Positions 57,435 through 64,000 of a DNA stretch of 64,000 nucleotides are shown in pieces. Position 1 is the first letter of the stretch. Each line of letters opens with the position of its first letter. The DNA lies in NCBI GenBank assembly GCA_963814985.1, contig CAWFFV010000101.1, positions 124,001-188,000 on the forward strand. The letters run 5' to 3'. The stretch comes from CAWFFV01 sp963814985 (GTDB lineage: Bacteria; Chloroflexota; Ktedonobacteria; Ktedonobacterales; Ktedonobacteraceae). The notes beneath the pieces were generated by a model, which was not told the DNA's origin, did no database searches, and was given only the letters and a program-made list of their open reading frames with translations. The position numbers and the translations under genes were made by a program.

Positions 57435-58411
57435 TCATTTAGGGAAAGCCAGACGACGATATTTTTCCCTGGATTCCAGCCATGCCTCATCAGAGAGACC
57501 AAGTTTCTCGCGTAATGTTTCTGGTAAAACACCCGACCTCAACTGCTGAACTGCAAAGGTATCTCGGAGCAGTTGCAACGTTACACGCTTCTTAATGCCG
57601 GCCGCCTTTACAGCCCTTGCCAGAATATAGTTCAGATTGCGATCGGTGCAGTCAAATATTTTATCAGTGACATGGTAGCCGCTCTGTTGATACTTCCTGA
57701 AAATCTCAGCAAATTCCGTAGGAAGTGTCAGCCGTCTTTCACGATGTTGCTTACCTGTTGACGCTGCAAAACGTACTGTCACCATAGGTCCCCGTGGATC
57801 AGAGAAATCAATGTGATGGAGCGCCAATCCCATCACCTCCTCTTTTTTCAATCCTGCATACAAAACGAGATAGACGAGACAATGGCAGCGAGGATCTTCT
57901 GCCGCTACATCGAGTAAACATTGTATCTCGTCAGCAAACAAAAGTTCTGGCAGAGGCGGTAAGGGACGTTCCAGAGCCAGACTCGCTGCAGGATCTTCTG
58001 AAATAATTCCTTCACCGGCCAACCAGGAAAAGAAATTTTTGAGGAATGTGACACGACGTGCCATCGTTTTGGGAGCAGGTATATGACCTTTGGTGCCAAA
58101 TTTCAGCTTCATCAACCAATCAGTAAGCTGCTCTTTCGCGATACGTCCCACAGGTGTATCATCGCCGATGTAGTCACTAAACATCTTCAGATCAGAGAGG
58201 AAGCAGGTTACGGTATAGTTCGACTTGCCTCTCAGTATCAACTCCTGCCGATAGGGGGTGACACTGGCTGCCAGGCTCGATTGATCGGTGAGTGGATTGG
58301 TAAAGGCATCTCCGACGGGTCGGGGGGGGCTGCAACTACAGTTGAAACCCCAGCCCGATCATCAGCGATAGTCGGTTCAGGTTGTGCTTCTTGCTGGGAG
58401 TCCCTTTGCAT
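57435..58411 (-). CDS. divergent tyrosine recombinase/integrase family protein, frameshifted at 58322-58329
   Basis: This is a protein of about 325 residues with the lambda-integrase fold. A SAM-like N-terminal domain (GKSNYTVTCFLSDLKMFSDYI near residue 65) is followed by a catalytic-type domain. The usual GLR motif reads YAGLKKEEVMGLAL, so the first catalytic Arg is Lys. The HxLRHTF motif reads LQLLRDTFAVQQL, keeping the second Arg but not the His. A Tyr remains in REKYRRLA. The start is the ATG at 58411 with AAGGAG six bases upstream. One base is missing from a run of eight G (58322-58329), and the 977-nt length agrees. Catalysis may be altered or lost. No phage genes or attachment site lie nearby. 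Confidence 0.78.
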
Positions 58412-58522
58412 GTATCTCTCCTTGACTGTGTCTATTGCTCGAATGCCACTATATCCTCCATTATAGCAGAACCAGCACATCTACCTGAAATAGACAAAGC
58501 CATTGTTTTCCTGGTTCCTCCC

Positions 58523-58783
58523 TAATGAGTCATCCCGAACTTTTCCGGGGCATTTCATGCCCTTTTTACCTGTTTGGCAAGCGGGAGTGCAGAGGGCGGC
58601 AGCCTTCTGCCGGGGATTCGGGTGCCCCGAAAACACCTTTTCCTTCTTTTGCTCGCCGCCTGCGGCGGAGAGAGGAAAAAGAAGCTATTGGGGACACCAG
58701 GGTTTGGCAACCCGCAAGCCCCGGCAGGGAAACCCTGCACCCCCGGTTTTGGAACTTTTTCAAAAGTTCGGGATGACTCATTA
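58523..58783. mobile_element. second-family non-autonomous element with 22-bp perfect terminal repeats
   Basis: The ends at 58523-58544 and 58762-58783 are perfect 22-bp inverted repeats beginning TAATGAGTCATCCCGAAC. The 261-bp interior is GC-rich with a CGCCGCC-TGC-GGCGG hairpin in the middle and a GGCAGGGAAACCCTGC hairpin near the right end. All frames through it lack ribosome sites. The TGAGTCATCCC terminus is shared with cloverleaf copy F. Confidence 0.8.
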
Positions 58784-58833
58784 AGAAGTCCCAGGAGAGT
58801 ATCTCTCTATGTATTTAGAGAGATCTGGACAAA

Positions 58834-59250
58834 CTACTCGTTGTCTTCGCCCAGATCTTCAGTTTCAAACTCATCACCGTCCTCATCCTCTTCGTCTTCC
58901 TCATCCTCGTCCAGGTAGGTAAAATCCGAGTAACTGGTCGAGTATGATTCTTTACGGATTTGGATCGTTGGATGAAGAACAGGAAAAGGCCTCAGTCCAC
59001 TCTGTGCAGCCGGACCCTCCATTTGCGGTTCATAGGCTGGTGCACCTTCGCGCACTAGCACTTCATCACCCATTGCCACAGACTCAAAACCCAGGCGTCG
59101 CAGATCCATCACCATCCCTGGCCAGGTGTCTTCAGCCTCAACAGCCCACCACTCACGTCCCATATAGCGTACAGGTCGAACACGCAAAGGTCGGTTGAGA
59201 TCGCCCAGATTAGCCAATAATGAAGTTCGTTTGCCCTCGGCTTTTTTCAC
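58834..59250 (-). CDS. hypothetical protein with acidic C-terminus
   Basis: I do not recognise this 138-residue protein. The first 65 residues form a compact domain (LLANLGDLNRPLRVRPVRYMGREW, WPGMVMDLRRLGFESVAMGDEVLVRE). After a Pro-rich stretch, the last 30 residues are almost all Asp and Glu (DEDEEDEEDEDGDEFETED). The start is a GTG at 59250 with a distant AAGGG. Similar acidic tails occur on RNA-polymerase-associated or chaperone proteins, but no match is claimed. Confidence 0.65.
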   Translation of the reverse strand: MKKAEGKRTSLLANLGDLNRPLRVRPVRYMGREWWAVEAEDTWPGMVMDLRRLGFESVAMGDEVLVREGAPAYEPQMEGPAAQSGLRPFPVLHPTIQIRKESYSTSYSDFTYLDEDEEDEEDEDGDEFETEDLGEDNE

Positions 59251-59432
59251 GACTGTAAACCGTCCCTTCTTTTTTAGAACACAACTATGTTGACTTTTCC
59301 CACCTCACGAGTTTTCGTTCAGAAATGATCATACTCTAATCTTTTCTTTTCCTGCCCCCAAAAGGGAGAACTACGTTGTGTGCTTATACCATACCACATA
59401 AACTATGCCATTCGCCAATGAGGAATCCTCCG

Positions 59433-59600
59433 CACTCTCTTTTTGCGCCGCCTCCGGCGGCAATAATAAAGAAAAGAAGTAATTGGGGACACCGTCCCCA
59501 AACCCCGCCAGGGAGGACCCTGCACCCCTTCGGTCCGCGCATAGGGGGACACCGCACATCCCGGCAGGGAGAACCCTGCACCCCTTCTCCGTACAGCGAC
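59433..59600 (+). repeat. second-family repeat, two tandem partial units
   Basis: Two adjacent units share GGGGACACCG then CAGGGAG(G/A)ACCCTGCACCCC (59484-59531 and 59544-59592). The same unit occurs in the element at 58523-58783. A CGCC-GCCTCC-GGCG hairpin precedes it near 59441-59461. No terminal repeats are seen. It lies in the 457-bp space before the NarL-type kinase; the kinase frame extends into it but is not supported there. Confidence 0.6.
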
Positions 59601-59627
59601 CTTTGGGAGCCCTTCACAGATATATTA

Positions 59628-59656
59628 TTGACAGTACAGTTAAAACGGTGCATACT
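59628..59656 (+). promoter_or_regulatory. promoter of the NarL-type two-component pair
   Basis: A perfect TTGACA (59628-59633) and CATACT (59651-59656) are spaced by 17 bp, about 50 bp before the kinase ATG at 59708. It lies just beyond the repeat units. Confidence 0.5.
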
Positions 59657-59707
59657 GCTTATAGTCCAGTTATACGAGAAGTATTCTTCTTGAGGGCACC
59701 TGAACCA

Positions 59708-61633
59708 ATGCATCAGCAAAAAAGAACTTTTCAGGGCATACCAAATACCACTCTACGGCGTTTACGCAATACACCCAGTTATTTCTTTCTTATCTGGCGC
59801 TGGAGTATGTGGGTCTATGCCCTCATCGTTACTCTAGGATACCCTCCAGTCTCTACAAATCCCACTTTTTTTAGAACTGCTCTCATCCTTCTCATCATCA
59901 CCTTTCTACAGACACTCATAGTCACACTTTATGCACCAGTTTTTCAGATTCTATTGCCAGGCATGGGCATCTTGCGTCGCTTCAGACGTAGATCACGCCC
60001 TCCCGTTGAGGACGACGAGATCGATATTTTCACACCACTTGCACAGACACGCAATCGATATTGGGATATCTTCATTCATGGTCTGGACGTACTTATCTGT
60101 GGTCTCGCTCTATACTATGCCGGTCCAATGGGAGATCCACCTTTCGGTGCAGGCTCACCTTTCTACCGCTATGGTATGTCGACGGCATTTGCAGCGGCCC
60201 TGGCTTATCGCTATGTTGGAGGATTAGCCGCTGCGCTCGGCTACGATCTTTTTGCTGTACTCGGAATGGTTTTTCCTGCCCCAGGAGCGCCTCATCATCC
60301 AACCAATACCATAGATGTAGTCGGCTCCCTGATTGATACACCAGTGGCAGCTCTCCTCGCAGCCTACCTCTCATCACTTCTAACAAGCTATGCCCGCAAC
60401 AAAAGAGAAATACAAAACAACGTACGCAGACAGAAGGCCCTCCGGGACGTGGCAGAAACTATAGTACGAGAAGCCGATGACAAACAACGGCTTTTGCAAA
60501 AGAGTGCTGAACAAATTTGTCAGGGTGGACATTTTCATCGCCTGATACTGGTCAATATAGGCAATACGACCGACGAAAAAAACGATAAAAGTTTACAGCC
60601 AGAGATTGATACATGCATTGAGATCAACTTACCGGCTTCAGGGTTACCTGAGAGAAATGAACTCCTCCTGCAACAGGTTATCCAGTCCGGACAAAAACTC
60701 ATGACATTTGAATCATTCAATCGAGGGGCTAACAAGGGCTACGGACATGCCCGTCTCTATTTGCCACTCTTCAAAGATGGACAGGTACAGATGGTACTGG
60801 GAGCGGAAAACTGGAAACAAACACCATTTGATAGTAAGGCTGAGGTTTTCTTGACTATTGCTGGAGCACAACTTCTGGTCGCACTGGAGAAAATCCGCCT
60901 GACGGAACAAATGATACAACTGGCCGCTACGGCAGAGCGAGGACGTATAGCCCGCGAGATTCATGATGGTATTGCTCAACTTATCTATATGCTAAGTCTC
61001 ACCACGGAGACGTGTGCTACCCAGGCTCATCGGCTCGCTGAAGCTTCAGAAGAAGACGCTGAACTGCTCACCCCGTTAGCAGAACGTTTAGATCGTCTGG
61101 TGACGATTTCGAAACAAGCCCTCTGGGAGACACGTAACTATATGTTTACGCTCAAACCCCTAATGAGTGGCACAACCACCCTTGCTCAGATGTTGGAGAA
61201 CCAGTTACGTGAGTTCGAGGCCATCAGCAATTTACCTGCACAGTTAGAGGTCACAGGGAGCGAAATGGAAATTCCTGGAGATCGACGAAACACACGTAAG
61301 CTGGCAGAGGTAGGCTCCGCCATATTCCGAATTGTACAGGAGGCTCTCACTAATGCTTACAAGCATGCAGAAGCAACACAGCTCCATGTATGTCTCCGTT
61401 ACGAGACAGATGGCATCGCGGTTGAAATTTCTGATAATGGGCACGGCCTGCAAACAGACAACTATAGCTACGATCTCTCTATGGACAATGAACACCAGCG
61501 TATCTACTCCGGACACGGGCTGAGGGGAATGCGCGAGCGGGCAGAAGAGCTAGGAGGGACCTTTGAAATCACACAGATACCAGGGAATGGCATAACCATA
61601 CAAGTATGGATACCAACACAGGGGAGGTCATAA
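59708..61633 (+). CDS. membrane histidine kinase, NarL/DegS type (HisKA_3), with GAF-like domain
   Basis: This is a sensor kinase of about 641 residues. Residues 25-235 hold five to seven helices of an unassigned membrane sensor. A GAF-like domain follows (residues about 260-400). The HisKA_3 motif ERGRIAREIHDGIAQLIYML has the phosphorylated His near residue 417. The ATPase domain shows EALTNAYKHAEATQL, VEISDNGHGL and HGLRGMRERAEELGG. The ATG at 59708 is preferred over an open frame that runs back through the repeat units to 59483. The cognate regulator starts within the stop codon of this gene. Confidence 0.88.
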   Translation: MHQQKRTFQGIPNTTLRRLRNTPSYFFLIWRWSMWVYALIVTLGYPPVSTNPTFFRTALILLIITFLQTLIVTLYAPVFQILLPGMGILRRFRRRSRPPVEDDEIDIFTPLAQTRNRYWDIFIHGLDVLICGLALYYAGPMGDPPFGAGSPFYRYGMSTAFAAALAYRYVGGLAAALGYDLFAVLGMVFPAPGAPHHPTNTIDVVGSLIDTPVAALLAAYLSSLLTSYARNKREIQNNVRRQKALRDVAETIVREADDKQRLLQKSAEQICQGGHFHRLILVNIGNTTDEKNDKSLQPEIDTCIEINLPASGLPERNELLLQQVIQSGQKLMTFESFNRGANKGYGHARLYLPLFKDGQVQMVLGAENWKQTPFDSKAEVFLTIAGAQLLVALEKIRLTEQMIQLAATAERGRIAREIHDGIAQLIYMLSLTTETCATQAHRLAEASEEDAELLTPLAERLDRLVTISKQALWETRNYMFTLKPLMSGTTTLAQMLENQLREFEAISNLPAQLEVTGSEMEIPGDRRNTRKLAEVGSAIFRIVQEALTNAYKHAEATQLHVCLRYETDGIAVEISDNGHGLQTDNYSYDLSMDNEHQRIYSGHGLRGMRERAEELGGTFEITQIPGNGITIQVWIPTQGRS

Positions 61634-62295
61634 TGCCTAAAATACGTTTGATGATTGTAGACGATCATGAAGTGGTACGTCTGGGTATGCGGGCTGCATT
61701 TGAGTTAGAGGCAGATATCAACGTGGTTGGCGAGGCCGGCAATGGGGTAGAGGCGATAGCAAAGATCGGTGTCCTCGCTCCTCAAGTGATCCTTATGGAC
61801 GTACGTATGGATAAAATGAATGGTATTGAGGCTTGTCGTGAGATAAAGAGTAGTTACCCTCATATCTCTATCCTTATGATCACTTCTTACACCGATGATG
61901 ACGCCGTCTTAGCATCAATTATGGCGGGAGCCAGCGGTTACCTTTTAAAAAATGTCAGTCGTGTTGAACTACTCAAGGCTATTCGCACCGTAGCAACAGG
62001 CCAGTCATTGCTTGATCACAATGCCAGTAAACAGGCTATCACTCGCATAAATACGCTGGCAACGGGAACAACTCACGCACCTGGCGAAGAACTTACTGAG
62101 CGTGAACGCGAAGTGCTAGTGCTGGTGGCCCGTGGCTATACGAATAAGCAAATTGGTGAGACGTTATATGTCAGTGAGAAGACGGCGCGTAACCATGTCA
62201 GCCATATCTTAGAAAAACTCGGTCTCTCGCGACGCAGTGAAGCAGCAGCCTTCGCCTTTGAACACAAACTTGTGCCACCACGAGATCAAGAGTAG
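61633..62295 (+). CDS. NarL/FixJ-family response regulator
   Basis: This 220-residue regulator has a receiver domain with the acidic pair in IVDDHEVV, the phosphorylated Asp56 in ILMDVRM, and the conserved Thr/Ser and Lys (ITSYTDD, YLLKN). A LuxR-type helix-turn-helix follows (LTEREREVLVLVARGYTNKQI near residue 150, then TARNHVSHILEKL). GGGGAGGT precedes the ATG at 61633, which overlaps the kinase stop by one base. It should be phosphorylated by the upstream kinase and bind DNA as a dimer. The targets are unknown. Confidence 0.95.
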   Translation: MPKIRLMIVDDHEVVRLGMRAAFELEADINVVGEAGNGVEAIAKIGVLAPQVILMDVRMDKMNGIEACREIKSSYPHISILMITSYTDDDAVLASIMAGASGYLLKNVSRVELLKAIRTVATGQSLLDHNASKQAITRINTLATGTTHAPGEELTEREREVLVLVARGYTNKQIGETLYVSEKTARNHVSHILEKLGLSRRSEAAAFAFEHKLVPPRDQE

Positions 62296-62319
62296 TTACC
62301 TTCTTTGAGACCTTTTGAT

Positions 62320-62370
62320 AGGTGTCTGGAAGGAAAACAGAAAAGTGGCTTGTCTCCCTTCTAGATACCT
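62320..62370. terminator. stem-loop between convergent response regulator and Ser/Thr kinase genes
   Basis: Arms AGGTGTCTGGAAGG (62320-62333) and CCTTCTAGATACCT (62357-62370) pair over 14 bp with two G-T pairs. It lies between the two stops and could end both transcripts. Confidence 0.5.
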
Positions 62371-64000
62371 CTAAGAGAGCGTAAACACGTTCAGGTTAGT
62401 ATAGATGACCGAACCACCATTAGCTGTGAAAGCAATATTCCCTGACGAGAACTTATTATCCCGCAAGCTTATCAGGAAAAAACCATTGACATAAAAGGAC
62501 AGGTCATTCCCACGTGCTATGATCTGCAGCGTATTGCCCACGCCTGTTTTCCAGCCTGTCTGAATAACACCTGATTTGAGTATGGTATTACTAATAGTAA
62601 AATCGTTGGAACGCGAAATCGTGAAATTTCCCTGGCGAGCCACTTCAAACAGATAACCAGAATAGACTCCTAGAGGTCCTGTTGCTTTGACCCGAAAAAA
62701 GACTCCCCCGCTTCCACTTACTATCTTCATGTCCACCGTAATAGCTACATTCAAAAATGCTTTTGCCGTATTACGACAACCAATCGGTGGTACACTCAAC
62801 CCGGTTGGCATCACATGATAACCATCTGCCATAAACGTGCAAGTAGTATTCTGATCCCAGTTCTTATTTTCTGGATTATTCAATACCAACGTATCTATAT
62901 AGCTGGGATTGCCTGTGGTAGCCGTTTGAATGACACCAGCCGTCGCAGTAGCCTGGGCTTGTGCTGTAGCGGCCATACCAGCAATAGCGGTTGCCGTGGC
63001 ATTGTGCGCCTGTTGCGTAGCTGCCACTGCTGCATTTTGTGCCTGTTGTGTGGCTGCTGCTGCGGTAGCATTCTGTGCCTGTTGCATAGCAGTCGCAGCT
63101 ATCTTTGCTGTTGCCGTTGCCGTTGCTGTTGCTGTCTTAATTGTGCTTCCGATGGTCAGTGCCACATACATTATTGGTCCTACCACAGCCAATAGCACCA
63201 ATAAAGCCATGATGGTCACAACAACAGTACGTGTACGAACAGGTGACGAACGTCTTCGCACCCTCGTAACCTGTGATTGGTAGCCTGAAGCCTGATACGC
63301 GGGGGTCTGGCGATTTTCAGGAACAGCGGGGTATCCACCAGTCGAACGCGCAAGCGGCACAGGTCTGGCGACAGGTGTAACAGAGGGCGGAGGAGCTAAG
63401 ACCAACGGCCTATCGAATTCAGATGCATCTAGAGGTGAGACAGTTCCTGATTGCTGTCGTATTCGCTCCCCATTGTTTCCCTGTGCCGCCTGACAAAATG
63501 CCTCTGCCAGTTCAGTTGCATTTCTATAGCGTAGTTCCGGCTTCTTCTCTAATACCTTCAACATCACACCCTCAACTTGCGGCGAGATCGCTACGATACT
63601 ACGCGGCGAAGGTGGAGGCTTGTTTACATGCATCGCTACCAATGCAATCTGGTTCTCTGATGAAAATGGAAGCTTCCCCGTTACTGCCTCGAAGAGCAAC
63701 ACCCCTAACGAGTACAGGTCACTTAGCGCATTAGCCTTACCATCCAATCTCGAACAGTTCGGGAGCCACATACTCGACAGTTCCCAGTACATTGCCTGTA
63801 CTGGTCAACTGCGTTGCATCAGATGTAGTACGTGCAATGCCAAAATCGGAAAGGAAACAGCGGCCTTCGGCGTCCAGTAAGACATTTGAAGATTTAATAT
63901 CGCGGTGGATAATTCCTTGTGCGTGGATATAGTCAAGTGCGCTGGCAATGTCTGTCAAGTAGCGACAAATCTGCCTCAACGAGAGTGGCGCACGACGAAT
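62371..64000 (-). CDS. membrane Ser/Thr protein kinase with repeat linker and lectin-like sensor, N-terminus outside window, frameshifted at 63743-63747
   Basis: This is a eukaryote-type (Hanks) kinase. The visible catalytic part has HRDIKSSNVLL, DFGIA and APE, then SDLYSLGVLLFEAVTGKLPF. One extra G near 63743-63747 separates the two segments; removing it gives APELFEIDGKANALSDLYS. A Pro-rich cytoplasmic linker and a helix (VVVTIMALLVLLAVVGPIMYVAL) follow. Outside the membrane an Ala/Thr/Gln repeat (units like ATQQAQNA and ATATAT) spans about 75 residues. It ends in a beta-rich domain (VFFRVKATGPLGVYSGYLFEV, LQIIARGNDLSFYVNG) like LamG/DUF1080 folds, which may bind glycans. The gene runs off the right edge. 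Confidence 0.88.

Noticed and set aside
57435..58411. Prophage or integrative element marked by the recombinase
   Set aside because: No phage, plasmid, relaxase or attachment-site duplication is visible, and the catalytic residues are altered.
59483..59707. 75-codon N-terminal extension of the NarL-type kinase
   Set aside because: It reads through two repeat units, contains Pro/Arg-rich low-complexity sequence, and lies upstream of the best promoter at 59628-59656.
62930..63283. Cys/Ala-rich frame antisense to the kinase repeat stalk
   Set aside because: It is a by-product of the GC-biased Ala/Thr/Gln repeat on the other strand and has no ribosome site.

Overview
The window looks like chromosome of a filamentous, spore-forming-type Chloroflexi (class Ktedonobacteria is the best guess). 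This rests on gene content read by eye: a DUF929 thioredoxin-like protein, an S53 sedolisin, a four-subunit Sdh operon, an ECF sigma factor followed by a Tat-type Rieske protein, a MglA/roadblock cluster, a NarL-type two-component pair and many zinc-ribbon proteins. No database search was possible, so the taxonomic call is an inference. Most genes are ordinary and chromosomal; no plasmid or phage module is visible.

Layout. 1-9 kb: stringent-response synthetase (cut by the window edge), zinc ribbon protein, tgt and a LipM-type octanoyltransferase, a GlcG/HbpS-like protein with a membrane partner, a SRAP/HMCES protein and a PDZ-radical SAM DUF512 protein. 9-15 kb: a heterodimeric ABC exporter with its own promoter and operator-like dyad, and a membrane-anchored molybdopterin oxidoreductase. 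15-19 kb: sdhCDAB on the minus strand. 19-22 kb: ECF sigma, Rieske protein and small membrane protein. 22-31 kb: candidate small RNA, sedolisin, GT4 glycosyltransferase, secretion-type ATPase, histidine phosphatase, acyl-CoA dehydrogenase and DUF929. 31-41 kb: tRNA-Glu, moeA, AAA+ activator, DUF4388 protein, tRNA-Ser next to serS, MglA/roadblock operon and guaB with a terminator-bearing leader. 41-50 kb: ABC-2 exporter, VKOR and a complete oppABCDF-type operon. 50-58 kb: metallophosphoesterase, tRNA-Arg, histidine kinase, the comEA-comEC DNA-uptake pair and a divergent tyrosine recombinase. 58-64 kb: repeats, an acidic protein, a NarL-type kinase/regulator pair and a Ser/Thr kinase running off the right edge.

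Two things stand out beyond the gene list. First, at least nine intergenic copies of a palindromic element are scattered through the window. Each full copy is built as a cloverleaf: an outer closing inverted repeat, two short side hairpins and a long central hairpin. The arms of the central hairpin are near-perfect complements within each copy but differ between copies. One copy has inserted into another, showing 28-bp terminal inverted repeats. A second element family ends in the same TGAGTCATCCC terminus, so both may be moved by one transposase that is not encoded here.

Second, about twenty single-base frameshifts interrupt conserved genes, several of them essential (guaB, serS, sdhA). Gene lengths agree with one-base gains or losses at each site. 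This most likely reflects uncorrected sequencing or assembly errors. I annotate each affected gene as one CDS across the shift and give the position.
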